DNA from: Xenorhabdus bovienii SS-2004
GTDB taxonomy: Bacteria > Pseudomonadota > Gammaproteobacteria > Enterobacterales > Enterobacteriaceae
Direction: 5' to 3'
DNA: 64,000 nt
Assembly (NCBI RefSeq): GCF_000027225.1
Contig: NC_013892.1
Location: 1,178,001 to 1,242,000 of the forward strand
Positions 1 to 9,838 of this stretch are shown here, piece by piece; position 1 is the stretch's first letter; the number at the start of each line of letters is the position of its first letter. The notes under the pieces are model-generated. The model saw only the letters and a list, made by a program, of their open reading frames with translations, was not told where the DNA came from and did no database searches. The position numbers and the translations under genes are program-made.

Positions 1-1872
1 TTTTTTCTCCACTTCTTCTGCGCCATCAGGCTGATACCAAGCGTGTAAATTTCCTTTCACCAGTTCATGGCGCGTTTCATTTAACTGTTCAGTAATGCGC
101 TCTAACTTCATTTCACGCTGGGCGACGATGCCTAAATAATCCGCTAACCGGCGCATACCACCATCATCTAATTGCAGCATGGCATCCCAGGCTTGCTCAG
201 GTGAGGCAATATGGCGTTGGATTGCAGCATCTTCGAGGAAAGTTTTTTTCATCAAGGTCAGCTTGGAAGCAGTTTCCTGACTGAACTCCGCCTCGCAGCC
301 CTCTTTCATTGTGATGAATGGCGTGGCCTGACACGGTTTACGCACCAGAAATGCATTGTTAAAGGCACGACCGGGCTGCCATTCCTGCATCCAGGGAAAA
401 TGGCCGAAACGTTCGGTCATGGCGATTTTGATCATCCCGCCCTGCCCCCAGACTTCACGCAGCATATCTTCTGATTTGGTCAGCTCCTGAGTAATACGTA
501 AATCGAGTTTGGTGATTGCCCAGACCAATCCTGCCGGGCGACGTGCGCGGCTGTCAGCATCAGCGCCCTGGCTATAACGTATCCATTCATCCAGTACACC
601 TCCCACATCTTTCACGTTGGATTGTTCATTCGAAGGCGTACAAACCACCAGAACATTCATCTCCTGATTGAGGGTGTAACGCTCAAATAAGTAGGCCACT
701 TTGCCACGCAGGATTAACTGTGCCAGTGGATTGCTGTCGTCGCTTTCAGCCGTGTTCTGGAGATAATTCAGAGATTCCACCCCCAGACGACCACGATAAC
801 CGGGGAAGTCCAGCAAATCGACTTCCTCAAATAACCGTTCTCGCGTGGAGGAAAGTAACGGAACATGCAATTCCACAGTCAGTGCAGTGAGTTCTGCCAG
901 AGAAACTGATACCGGTGCGGCCAGCCCATTCTCTCGTTCCGGACACACCGTAATCTGCAAATCGTTGCTCTTATTCAGGCGCTCCAGCATATCGACGTTC
1001 ATAATGCTGTTAGTTTGTACCAACCTGCCATTCTGCTCAGTGACCAACACATTAAGTGGTGCTCTGACAACGCTGGCACCTCCCAGACGTTGTAGCGTAT
1101 GTGCAAATCGGCGATAAGCCTCGGTGAATTCATGGATATTGCCCCATAATTCACCAAATAACTGAGCACGATCATCAATCGATAACCAAGGTGCCAGCTC
1201 TACCGCCGCTGGCCAGTATTGCAAAGCCATTTTGCTCTGGCTCTTTTCTGCATGACGGATCAGATAGTCCCATAGCGCGACCACATCATCTTCCGCCACC
1301 CCCGGTACTTTATACGCCTGACGTCGCTCGTTCAGTGAAGTAAGCAGCGTATTGATGCGTTTTTCATCATAATTCCAGTCGATTTTCTCCTGATTGAAAT
1401 CATGAATAAACGTATTAGCGAAGATTTTGGCAATCTCCGCTTCGTTGAACAGTTGTAGCTCAATCGGCCAATCAGGGTTAGATGGCCGCACGTGACGGCT
1501 AAAGCGTGTAACCAGACCGGTGGCTTCTTTTCCGCCACCCGGGGGATTGATATGTTCGAGAAAATCAAGCTGATACGACCCCATCTGGGTTTCCAGACGG
1601 CCGTTCTCCCCGGCTGCCAATGAGGAGATCAGATAAGATTTCCCTGCTTGAGATAAACCAAAAAAACCAATGGTCATGGGATGAGTAGCCGCTTTGGCCA
1701 ATCTCTGCGCGGTATTCCGGCTACGGCGCAGCTTCAGTTTCAACCGATCCGCTTCTGTGTTGAGACGCGGGGCATTCCCACGAACCTCTTCAACCCATTC
1801 AATCGCCTGACCTGCCCCTTGCGCCACGTCAAGCCACGCTTGTTTTAATTGTTCGGGAGTAAAATGTTTCAT
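1..1872 (-). CDS. srfC: SrfC-type virulence protein, N-terminal part (runs off the window)
   Basis: The frame is open from the ATG at 1872 to the window edge, about 624 codons, so the C-terminus is missing. A P-loop GLSQAGKS lies at about residues 72-79 and a DFPGYRG motif further on looks like the G3/Walker B element of a GTPase-type NTPase. The start overlaps the srfB stop as TGATG, which implies translational coupling. Third place in an srfA-srfB-srfC order is what supports the name. Known of the family: putative virulence effector co-transcribed with SrfB; the biochemical role is not established. Inference: a soluble P-loop NTPase working with the actin-like SrfB. Confidence 0.85.
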   Translation of the reverse strand, partial: MKHFTPEQLKQAWLDVAQGAGQAIEWVEEVRGNAPRLNTEADRLKLKLRRSRNTAQRLAKAATHPMTIGFFGLSQAGKSYLISSLAAGENGRLETQMGSYQLDFLEHINPPGGGKEATGLVTRFSRHVRPSNPDWPIELQLFNEAEIAKIFANTFIHDFNQEKIDWNYDEKRINTLLTSLNERRQAYKVPGVAEDDVVALWDYLIRHAEKSQSKMALQYWPAAVELAPWLSIDDRAQLFGELWGNIHEFTEAYRRFAHTLQRLGGASVVRAPLNVLVTEQNGRLVQTNSIMNVDMLERLNKSNDLQITVCPERENGLAAPVSVSLAELTALTVELHVPLLSSTRERLFEEVDLLDFPGYRGRLGVESLNYLQNTAESDDSNPLAQLILRGKVAYLFERYTLNQEMNVLVVCTPSNEQSNVKDVGGVLDEWIRYSQGADADSRARRPAGLVWAITKLDLRITQELTKSEDMLREVWGQGGMIKIAMTERFGHFPWMQEWQPGRAFNNAFLVRKPCQATPFITMKEGCEAEFSQETASKLTLMKKTFLEDAAIQRHIASPEQAWDAMLQLDDGGMRRLADYLGIVAQREMKLERITEQLNETRHELVKGNLHAWYQPDGAEEVEKK

Positions 1873-4800
1873 CAGATTTTAATGCTCCCACTGTCGAGCC
1901 AATAATGAGTTTCACCCAAGCCGCTCCCGACCAGAGTATTCAATTTGAAACTGACGTCCTGTGGACGCGGGTTCTGCGTAGATTCGACGATATCCATCTC
2001 GCTGATACGGAACTTTTCAGGACTTCCGTTAGTTTCAGCTTCTTGCCCACGCCCTTCTTCCACCTCCAGTTTCAGTCGCAATACCGCATCACCAGATAAA
2101 GCTGTTGCTAAGCGCGTTCCCGGAATTTTCAAAGTGTATAGTGGCGTGGCAGACCAGCGTTCATTGTCAAGCTGACGGAAGCCAAGCCGCATTTCGCCAC
2201 GAGACTCAAAATATTGCTGGTTATCCAACTGGAATCCAGGGGTGTCCAGATCAATATCTCGATAAAATACGTTGCTGTCTTTCAGCAGATTATTACTGTC
2301 GAGCATGCCGAAATAACGGATAGTCGAATAAGGCTTAAAATTGGCCGTACGGAAATAGAAGTTACTCAGTCGTGATTTCTCGGCCAGCAGGCAAAGCATC
2401 GCACCCACCGCCGCCGTGGATTTAGGATCGTCAATTAATCCTTTTTTATTGAACGGATACCAACCGCCCGTTTCGTAACCATGCAAGGGGAGAACCCGTG
2501 CAGGCGGTACAGGCTGTAAGTGGCGGATCAGTGCCTGAATACCCGGCAGACGGGAAGGACGCCCGGTTAACAACAAAATGTCGCAGTTGTAGTGCCAGAG
2601 AACTTCGCACAACCCGCGTAAACTACCGCAAATATTGATGCGGTTATGACGGGCATCGATAAATTCGTTATGCAGTTTCATCAAATTGATGTTTAACGGC
2701 ACATTAAGAATGGAAAATGGGTTTTCTATTCCCGCCGGTAAACTACGCTTAACTTCTTCATCAACATATTCACAAACTTTATCCGTCGGTTGATGAGAAA
2801 GCAGATCATTGAACGTTGCACTAATAACTTGCTCACCCGCCTCTGGCGTAAATTTTTCATAACGATGCAAAATAGCAAGTGCCACAGGCGCGAATATTTG
2901 CAGTGTCAATTGCTGGCGTAGCACCTGTTTGCCTGCCTCCAACGCTTCACTGCCGAATAAGCGCGACATTAATGCTTCAGCATCTAAATCTTGATAGCCA
3001 ATATTGAGCAACGCGGCTTCGAATGCAGGCTGCAAATAGAGTTGGATCACATCCAACAGAATATCATCACCCGCAACTTTAAATCCCTCACGGAATAGCT
3101 GTGTCGGAACGATACGCACATTGCTGCCGTTCCCTTCATCCAGGGTATAACGGGTGATCACCAAATCGGTTGTGCCACCACCAATATCAATAGAGGCAAT
3201 TTTCAACGTGCGATCATTACCCGCTTCCCGTTTATTATCAGGCCGCACTGTGGCTGCAAAAAACTCTTCACTCCGGCCGCCAAAATAGTTTTGTGTCTCA
3301 TTGTACAGATAAACTAACTGACCACAGGTCGCTTCATCCCATTTCACATGCACGTCAGGCAAGGTACGTTTGCGGGAGACGTTTTTATCTTCCCGACCGT
3401 TTTCATCAACACCCTGATCCATATCTTCCCAATCCAGCGCTTTCCACACCAGCCTGATGGCCTGTGTCATTGCTTTCTGGAAAATTGCGCGCTCAGGTTT
3501 TGGCATCGCCGGCGGCACGGTGAGAATGATATTTTTTAACTGACGAGGGGTACTGGCATGACGCATTTTCAAACGTTGAGCCGGACTGTTAATTTGCATC
3601 AATGCCTGTGCCAATACTTCAGACAACATCATGGTCATCAAGGTACTGCGGCTATATTCCGGCGTAAACACCGGCATACGCTCAGAAGGTTTAAGTGCAT
3701 AAAGCGCCTCGCCTTTGTCATTGATCATGTAGGTCATCGGCGGCGCCGTCGCCTGAGGTTCACGATCCGATTTCACAAAGGCGCGGCTGAAACGCCAGCC
3801 AGGGGAGTAAGGTGCGTCATCCCACAAATAGCGTTTTGGACTGGAAAGCCCCGTTGAGCCCTCTGTACCCAAACGCTGTGAGGCCATACGAAACGCTTCT
3901 TCACCCACACGACCAATCGTCGGCCAAGTAAACGCATCGCTGCGTCCGCTTTTGACAGAAAAATCCTGCTTCCCGAATTCGGCTTGAGCGAACTCCAGAC
4001 GGCTGTCAAAAGGATCGGTATAAATATACTGCGGTTCACTCAGGTCACGTAATTGAAGCTGATAGAGATTTGACAGACCTTGATCACCATCTCGGTGTTC
4101 TTCAATTAAGATCCCACAACTGCGTGAGTTACCAATATCGAGCACTAAATCGACATTAATGGGGTTATCCTGAAGTTTAACATCGTTGAGCTGAATTTCA
4201 GGAACCTGCAACAACACATTAAGTGCATTAATCAAATTGAGATAATGCGCTTGATGTTCCTTCCGGTTCAAACAGTTTTCAGTATCTTCATGATATTGAC
4301 GCCACAATGTGGTGGCACGTTCGGTATAGGTTTCCCGCAGCCAGTCATCCACCCATTTCAGCAACAGAAAATCGCCCATCTCATGATGAGTCTCTGCCAG
4401 TGCAAAGCTCACACCGGAACGCACATCATCATCGACAGGCTCCAGATACTGGGTATTTCGCCTATCTGGAGACACTTTGGTATCAAAAGCCAAAGTCACC
4501 CGCCAGGTATTTCCCTGCTCATCCGGTGTATCCAGTGCGTGAAATTTCACTCGCGACCAGTTAGTCGGCCCCTGTGCAAAACTCCGTGACGAGTTAAAAC
4601 GGAAGAAGGGCAGCGGTAACCATATGTCATTGTATATTTCAAGGGATTTCTCCAGTACCAGCGAGTAATCGGAGTCCGCAGCGAATGCAGACGAACCTGA
4701 CGCTGAAGGTACAAGAAAATTCTCATCTCTTTCGTTATATACCAGACGAATGACCGGGTTATCTTCCTCAGTCAGTAAAAATTCACCGTATTCTTTTTTT

Positions 4801-4892
4801 TTGGGTAACGCGAAAGCAAAATCCAGAAACTGAATGCCACTGTCACGAATCAATGTCACTTTTTCTTTGAAATCGGTAATCGTTGCCAGCAT
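1872..4892 (-). CDS. srfB: SrfB virulence protein, actin/Hsp70-like ATPase fold
   Basis: 1006 residues, the usual SrfB length. Three stretches match the nucleotide-binding signature of the actin/Hsp70/sugar-kinase fold: VDLVLDIGNSRSCG at about 247-260 (phosphate 1), DIGGGTTDL at 569-577 (phosphate 2) and LLLTGRPSRLPG near 800 (adenosine site). No signal peptide or membrane segment is visible. It starts 4 bases after the SrfA stop and overlaps srfC, so the three are one transcript. The family is annotated as a virulence factor; ATP-dependent conformational or assembly activity is my inference from the fold. Confidence 0.9.
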   Translation of the reverse strand: MLATITDFKEKVTLIRDSGIQFLDFAFALPKKKEYGEFLLTEEDNPVIRLVYNERDENFLVPSASGSSAFAADSDYSLVLEKSLEIYNDIWLPLPFFRFNSSRSFAQGPTNWSRVKFHALDTPDEQGNTWRVTLAFDTKVSPDRRNTQYLEPVDDDVRSGVSFALAETHHEMGDFLLLKWVDDWLRETYTERATTLWRQYHEDTENCLNRKEHQAHYLNLINALNVLLQVPEIQLNDVKLQDNPINVDLVLDIGNSRSCGILIEEHRDGDQGLSNLYQLQLRDLSEPQYIYTDPFDSRLEFAQAEFGKQDFSVKSGRSDAFTWPTIGRVGEEAFRMASQRLGTEGSTGLSSPKRYLWDDAPYSPGWRFSRAFVKSDREPQATAPPMTYMINDKGEALYALKPSERMPVFTPEYSRSTLMTMMLSEVLAQALMQINSPAQRLKMRHASTPRQLKNIILTVPPAMPKPERAIFQKAMTQAIRLVWKALDWEDMDQGVDENGREDKNVSRKRTLPDVHVKWDEATCGQLVYLYNETQNYFGGRSEEFFAATVRPDNKREAGNDRTLKIASIDIGGGTTDLVITRYTLDEGNGSNVRIVPTQLFREGFKVAGDDILLDVIQLYLQPAFEAALLNIGYQDLDAEALMSRLFGSEALEAGKQVLRQQLTLQIFAPVALAILHRYEKFTPEAGEQVISATFNDLLSHQPTDKVCEYVDEEVKRSLPAGIENPFSILNVPLNINLMKLHNEFIDARHNRINICGSLRGLCEVLWHYNCDILLLTGRPSRLPGIQALIRHLQPVPPARVLPLHGYETGGWYPFNKKGLIDDPKSTAAVGAMLCLLAEKSRLSNFYFRTANFKPYSTIRYFGMLDSNNLLKDSNVFYRDIDLDTPGFQLDNQQYFESRGEMRLGFRQLDNERWSATPLYTLKIPGTRLATALSGDAVLRLKLEVEEGRGQEAETNGSPEKFRISEMDIVESTQNPRPQDVSFKLNTLVGSGLGETHYWLDSGSIKI

Positions 4893-4896
4893 GCTG

Positions 4897-6282
4897 TTAA
4901 TTTGCCTCTCGCTTCATCGACATGGGAAATAAAGTTTTTTCGTCATAACGTCCTTGACACTCTGCTGTGCCTTCGCTGCCTGATTGACAGACCACTTCAG
5001 GCATCGTGTAAACCGAACCATCGCTACACTTCGCTTCACCAATATTATCCAGTTGCAGCGCACCTGAATTCATCACTGCCTTAACGGGAGCCTGACAATG
5101 AACACCGTCACCGCGCGCCATTTCAACCTGCCCTTTACCATCTGCAATCTGATACTTCAGACTAAGTGGTTTGCCAGTACGACTATCCTGAATTCCGGCA
5201 CCTGCGTGCCAGCTACCATTGAAAAAATCAGTGGTGCCCTGCTGCACTGCGATATCTGGGATTGTGAGCGCCTCAGCAGGCGGAGAAACCTTTACTGGAG
5301 GAACATTAATCTCGGGCAGGGAAGGTTTCGGCGTGCCATTGGATACTCCATCCGCAACTGGCGGTATCGGCTGAGTTGGGAGCATCGGTTCAATCGGATT
5401 CAGTTCTGGTGAAACAGGGGAAGTTCCATTAACAGACTCAGTACTATTAACAGAAGCCGTGCCATTGACGGAACTCATTCCTTGCACAAGAGGTAAAGCA
5501 TGAGATTCACTCACTGATAGAGCTGGAACTGATCGTTCTGGTACGGGTTTCCCCTCTTTCGAGATTATTTCACCTTGAAGTGGCGGTGTAGAATGGGTGG
5601 AAGGTGTCATCCCCCAAATATGGACATCCGGTAGGCAACCACGCAGTAACAACAGAGCGAGTAAAATCAATAACAGAGGCAGAAGCCACCACAACCAATG
5701 AGGCAATAGCCAACGCCGAGAACGTTTGGATACAGGCGGCGGCGTTGCAACCACGGTTTCAACCGTAGATTCGGTTGGTGCAACCGATGGCGTCACAGAA
5801 CGTACTGTCCTTAAGCATTCAAGAGGATTGGGGCGAGCCTGCTGCTTCGCATTGACAAATCCCCAAAAAGTCACCACGGGTTTGCCATCGACCAAATAGA
5901 TGTGCTCCTGATCGGGGAACTGGATAGTTTTACTCAGCAAAGCGCCAAAAAGACGCATTTCATGCGCCTTTTGCTGGATCATTTGTGCACTGAGCTGTTC
6001 GATAGCAGCCTGATGAGCTTCCAGTTGCCGCAATGCTGACTGACGTTCATCATACGTTGCGGCCGACCAGGGAACGACGTTACCTGAAAAGCCGGCATAC
6101 CAATCTATCCGATCACCCTGCTCATTGCCTTGTGGGATTGCCAGTGAATTAGCAACATCAGAGAGCTGCCGCAGGCGCAAGGTTTCTCGCAACTGTAATG
6201 CGGAGAGATGCACAGCCTGACCATTTTCTCCCAGCGGCAGATAACTTTCGAGTTTATCACCACGTAAAAAAGTTTTTTTCAC
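4897..6282 (-). CDS. srfA: SrfA family membrane-anchored protein
   Basis: 461 residues. Order: an N-terminal cytoplasmic domain (1-150) with a QFPDQEHIYLVDGKPVV segment, one membrane helix at about 193-213 rich in Trp/Leu and ending LLLRGCLP, a long Pro/Ser/Thr linker (about 215-350), and a C-terminal domain (about 350-455) with four to five cysteines that would sit in the periplasm. The N-terminal part and the membrane helix are clearly related to the interrupted VWA gene upstream. The linker has repeated SVNGT units around 265-290. Role unknown; likely the membrane partner of SrfB/SrfC. Confidence 0.85.
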   Translation of the reverse strand: MKKTFLRGDKLESYLPLGENGQAVHLSALQLRETLRLRQLSDVANSLAIPQGNEQGDRIDWYAGFSGNVVPWSAATYDERQSALRQLEAHQAAIEQLSAQMIQQKAHEMRLFGALLSKTIQFPDQEHIYLVDGKPVVTFWGFVNAKQQARPNPLECLRTVRSVTPSVAPTESTVETVVATPPPVSKRSRRWLLPHWLWWLLPLLLILLALLLLRGCLPDVHIWGMTPSTHSTPPLQGEIISKEGKPVPERSVPALSVSESHALPLVQGMSSVNGTASVNSTESVNGTSPVSPELNPIEPMLPTQPIPPVADGVSNGTPKPSLPEINVPPVKVSPPAEALTIPDIAVQQGTTDFFNGSWHAGAGIQDSRTGKPLSLKYQIADGKGQVEMARGDGVHCQAPVKAVMNSGALQLDNIGEAKCSDGSVYTMPEVVCQSGSEGTAECQGRYDEKTLFPMSMKREAN

Positions 6283-6455
6283 AAGAAGCCGTTCCTTGCT
6301 ATCAGAAAATACGACGTTGATATATTCATTTTGCCTAAAAATGCCATTGTAACGACAACAGAAAGCTCAGTAAAACCCCTCTGTTTTTATTGCGCGATAA
6401 TGCTCACCAATGCATATGTATTTATCTGGAAAATACTTTGCTTAACATAATTTTT

Positions 6456-7050
6456 TTACTCATTGCAATTTTCCGGAATATAATCCTGCATTGCTTGATT
6501 TATTACCTGATTGAATTGATTGGCATTATTCGCTGTGAATACTTTGCCACCAGTTTGACTGGCAATGCAGTTTCCCGCACCGCTATTCATGATATCGACA
6601 ACATTAACCTGTAGCCGGGGTTTGTTCTCTTTCAACGCACGGGCGACAGCACAGGGATCACCGCCACAAGTTTCATCACCATCTGAAATTAATAAGATTA
6701 TCGCATCGCGATTCACACCATCCACTAGAGCCCCAGCCTTTTCCAAAGCCAGTGCCAGCGGAGTTTTTCCATCCGGAGTAATACGATCAATCGCCCGTTT
6801 CAATACTGGCCGCTGCGTAGGCGAAAAAGGTAATGACGCGGAAACATGCCTGCAATCGAACGCAGCCACCAGACTGATATTCATATCTGAAGGCAATTTA
6901 TCGATAATCTTCTTCGCCGACTTCTTGGCCAGAGTAATACGGCTGGGTTCTCGCTCGATGTATTCGAAGGCTTTTCTTTGCAACAAATACTGTAATTCTT
7001 GTGGAGTGACATCCACACTGATAGACATTGAGCCAGAAGCATCAAAATCT
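6456..7050 (-). pseudogene. 3' part of IS-interrupted VWA-domain SrfA paralogue
   Basis: About 200 residues of a VWA domain beginning at DFDASGSMS. The metal-ion site is complete in this part: DxSxS in DASGSMS, Thr in GKTPLA, Asp in ISDGDE. A disulfide-type pair occurs in ETCGGDPC. The first strand of the domain is on the other side of the IS110 element, so the gene is broken. A GTG at 7061 inside the element could start a truncated product, but it would lack the membrane helix and first strand. It lies 174 bases upstream of srfA on the same strand. Confidence 0.85.
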
Positions 7051-8387
7051 ATGGTCCCCACCTTTTTTGCAACACTGATTTTTGATTGATGTTGGCTTGC
7101 TTAAATCTATCCGGCGTCACTATGGGCAGGGATGCCCGCGCCTCGATGAGTTCCGCACCTGATAAGCCTAAAAAACCGCACGGCTTCAGAGAGCCATTTT
7201 TTATGTCAGGATTCCATCAGGTCGATAAGCCGTTCATGTCATCAATAATCAGTCTTCGCAAAACCAGATTGGGAACTGCTTTAATTAACGATTAACCTGC
7301 CAGTCAGACTGGCGTCGTCGTTACCTTTCGAACACAGTTTGCCGTGTTGTGATTGCCCAGGCTATCCGGGCTAATTTGTTGGCCAGCGCACAGGCCACAA
7401 CATTTGAGTGTTTTCGCTCAAGCTGAGCCTTTACCCATTCAGCCAGCCTTCCTGACTGATAATCGATTCTCTGGATAAAGACTCTGGCGCACTGGACAAG
7501 TAACCGTCGCAGATTTTTGTCTCCGCGTTTACTTATCCCTAAAAGCGTATTTTTGCCACCCGTGCTGTACTGGCGTGGTACCAGACCGGTTGAAGCAGCA
7601 AAATCCCGGCTACAGCCATACTGCTTACCATCGCCCAGCTGCGATGATAAGACGCTGGCAGTTATCGGACCCACGCCCGGTATTGTCTGAAGACGCTGTC
7701 CTGTTTCATCACGTCTCAGCTCCTGCTCCAGTGCCGTCTCAAGCTCGGTGAGCTGTTCGACAAGATAAAGATAATGGGCATGTAAGCGCATCAGCAACTG
7801 TGCCAGATAGGGAGGAAGTTCGTTCTCTGCCAAGACGGTTGAAAGTCTTTTTATCACGGCGGTTCCGATCGGCATACTGATGCCAAATTCCAGTAAAAAA
7901 GCGTGCATCTGATTAGTGGTTTTAACCCTGTCTCTGACCAGTGATTCTCTGACCCGATGCAGGGCGCGCATAGCTTGTTGCGCCTCTGTTCGTGGTTGCA
8001 CAAATCGCATGGAGGGACGAGATGCAGCTTCGCATATGGCTTCAGCATCCACAAAATCGTTCTTGTTGCTCTTTACAAAAGGACGAACAAATTGTGGAGA
8101 AATCAGCTTCGCTTCGTGACCAAAAGCAGCGATCCGGCGAGCCATAAAGTGAGCACCGGCGCAGGCTTCCATTACAACAGTCGCTGATGGCGATCCCGCT
8201 AAAAACTCCATCAGTCTGGCGCGGGTAAATTTTTTACGCAGCAGGGCCTTTCCTGATTTGTCCTGACAGTGAACGTGGAAAGAATGTTTGCCGAGATCAA
8301 TACCAATAAGCGTAACGTTTTGCATGATGGTCTTCTCCTGAAAGAAACACCCTGCCAGCATACCGCTCACAGGGTGGTGGGGACCAT
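7051..8387 (-). mobile_element. IS110-family (IS1111-like) insertion sequence
   Basis: A 12-bp perfect inverted pair, ATGGTCCCCACC at 7051-7062 and its complement at 8376-8387, bounds a segment of about 1.34 kb holding one IS110-type transposase. Terminal inverted repeats point to the IS1111 subgroup. The 258 bases between the left repeat and the transposase stop hold no gene I can support. No clear target duplication is seen, so the edges may be off by a few bases. Removing bases slightly beyond the repeats would join VVVVN to DFDASGS in frame, a plausible VWA strand. Confidence 0.85.
7321..8325 (-). CDS. IS110-family transposase (DEDD type)
   Basis: 334 residues from the ATG at 8325, chosen because AGGAGA lies just upstream. 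The N-terminal RuvC-like DEDD part shows IGIDLGKHSF, VVMEACAGAH and NDFVDAEAI, giving the acidic residues expected. The C-terminal part shows TIPGVGPITASVLSSQLG and STGLVPRQYSTGGK, the helix-hairpin-helix and Ser motifs of the Transposase_20 region. It appears intact, so the element may still be active. These enzymes move the element through a circular intermediate. Confidence 0.92.
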   Translation of the reverse strand: MQNVTLIGIDLGKHSFHVHCQDKSGKALLRKKFTRARLMEFLAGSPSATVVMEACAGAHFMARRIAAFGHEAKLISPQFVRPFVKSNKNDFVDAEAICEAASRPSMRFVQPRTEAQQAMRALHRVRESLVRDRVKTTNQMHAFLLEFGISMPIGTAVIKRLSTVLAENELPPYLAQLLMRLHAHYLYLVEQLTELETALEQELRRDETGQRLQTIPGVGPITASVLSSQLGDGKQYGCSRDFAASTGLVPRQYSTGGKNTLLGISKRGDKNLRRLLVQCARVFIQRIDYQSGRLAEWVKAQLERKHSNVVACALANKLARIAWAITTRQTVFER

Positions 8388-9167
8388 CTCATTAACCACC
8401 ACAACCTCTGGAGCCTGATTCCGCTTTCGCTGGGACGGACATAGTTTTCTGACATCCGCAGGCGGGGAGAGCACCACGGCTTCAGGTTTTACCTCCGGCA
8501 CTGTTGGCGCGGGTTGTTCTATTGGTTGCTTTATTGGCTGTTCTACTGGTTTTACCTGCGGAGGTTTTACTGCCACAGGGGGATTAGGTTGTTTTATCGC
8601 AATATGAGTGTGATTGCGTGGCAGGCAGCCTCGCAGCAGCCACAGCAATAATAAAATGAACAATAACAACAGCAACCACCATAACCAGCGCGGCTTTCGT
8701 TTCTGTTCTGGCTGAGATGCGACAAAATCGGGATTTCCTGCAATATTTTGAGATGCAGATTCGTTCATCGGCTCCCAAAGGATAACGGGTTGGTTATCCA
8801 CACTCCAAATGTGTTCCTCAGCAGGAAACTGGCTGATTTTTCCCAGTAACGTCAGTAATTCGTTATCCACACCCTCTTTTTCACTGAGCTGTTCACGCAG
8901 GCGAGCTAATACCGCCAATTGACGGGCAATTTGCGTCTGGATCTTATCGCGTTCTATCGCAGATAACTGAGCAAAAGGGACAGGTTGGCCTTGTAAATCA
9001 CTGTACCATTCAATGGCACCATCACTGCTTTTGGCAGGTTTAGCAAATAATGTAGAAAAATTTATCGGTAGATGCTGAACTAACGCAGAGTGTAGGGCAT
9101 CATAGTGACGTAATAGATACTCACTTTGAGCGCTTTCATGCGCTACTGTACGCGTTATTCTTATCAT
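8388..9167 (-). pseudogene. 5' part of IS-interrupted VWA-domain SrfA paralogue
   Basis: About 260 residues from the ATG at 9167: a cytoplasmic N-terminal domain, a segment QFPAEEHIWSVDNQPVIL that parallels SrfA, one membrane helix at about 161-179 ending LLRGCLPRN, and a Pro/Lys/Val-rich linker. The true sequence runs to about APEVVVVN, the start of the VWA fold, and then enters the IS110 element. It was the first gene of the srf operon. As it stands it could make a membrane stub without the VWA domain. Confidence 0.85.
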
Positions 9168-9317
9168 GCCTGCGACCCGCTTGCGGATGTGTAAGTCCTT
9201 TTAATGCACCCAAAATCGCTAATCCGTATGGGAATGTGATTTAATACATGAAAAACAGTCTCCTCCATTTCTCATGCGCATTTTAAGCCGTTAAACCACA
9301 AGTTTTTGAATCGGGTC

Positions 9318-9351
9318 ATGATATAGATGCGTTCAACTTTTGTAAAGTTGA
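9318..9351 (-). promoter_or_regulatory. Candidate srf operon promoter overlapped by a 19-bp palindrome
   Basis: On the minus strand TTTACA (9341-9346) and TATCAT (9318-9323) are 17 bases apart. A perfect palindrome, TCAACTTT-TGT-AAAGTTGA (9333-9351), covers the -35 hexamer, as a repressor site would. It lies about 170 bases upstream of the first srf gene. The rest of 9168-9545 is AT-rich and shows no gene. Confidence 0.5.
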
Positions 9352-9545
9352 CTAAATAAATAGCTATATATTGCAAAATTCTTGGTGGTTTATTCTTATT
9401 TTTCTTATAAATTCATTGACTTGGATGTATATTATTCTTATCGCGCCTGTCATACCGGGATAAAAGAACAAATCGTTGATCTTGCCATGAATAATAATGA
9501 ATATTAGGAAATCGGAGTCAACAGCCCCTAATATTTTTTATAAAT

Positions 9546-9590
9546 AAAAACTGTACCTTGGATGTATAAAATATTTAAGGTACAGTTTTT
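9546..9590. terminator. Bidirectional hairpin terminator
   Basis: A perfect 14-bp stem, AAAAACTGTACCTT (9546-9559) with its complement at 9577-9590, around a 17-base loop. Runs of A and T flank it on both sides, so it can end folD-ybcJ transcription; nothing converges on it from the left. Confidence 0.85.
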
Positions 9591-9625
9591 CGGCAGGTCA
9601 TTAACGGTGATGCAATATCATGGAA

Positions 9626-9838
9626 TTATGCTTCAACGCGCACCGATTCGCCGTTAAAGGCCACTGCTTTACCCGCGATAATTTTGCAGCGCTTGCGGGT
9701 TTCAACTTGGTCATCAACTTTAACCAAACCTTCTGCAATCATCGCTTTTGCCGCTGCACCACTTTCACACCACCCTTGAAGTTTCAGTAGATCGCACAGC
9801 TCTACATAAGGGTGTCCATCTAAACAAAAAATTTCCAT
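9626..9838 (-). CDS. ybcJ: YbcJ-type S4-domain RNA-binding protein
   Basis: 70 residues with a complete S4-like fold: LLKLQGWCESGAAAKAMI followed by GLVKVDDQVETRKRCKI, the usual RNA-contacting helix pair and strand. It shares one base with the folD stop, so the two are co-transcribed, the same order as in Escherichia coli. It binds RNA in the cytoplasm; its partner is not defined. Confidence 0.92.
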   Translation of the reverse strand: MEIFCLDGHPYVELCDLLKLQGWCESGAAAKAMIAEGLVKVDDQVETRKRCKIIAGKAVAFNGESVRVEA

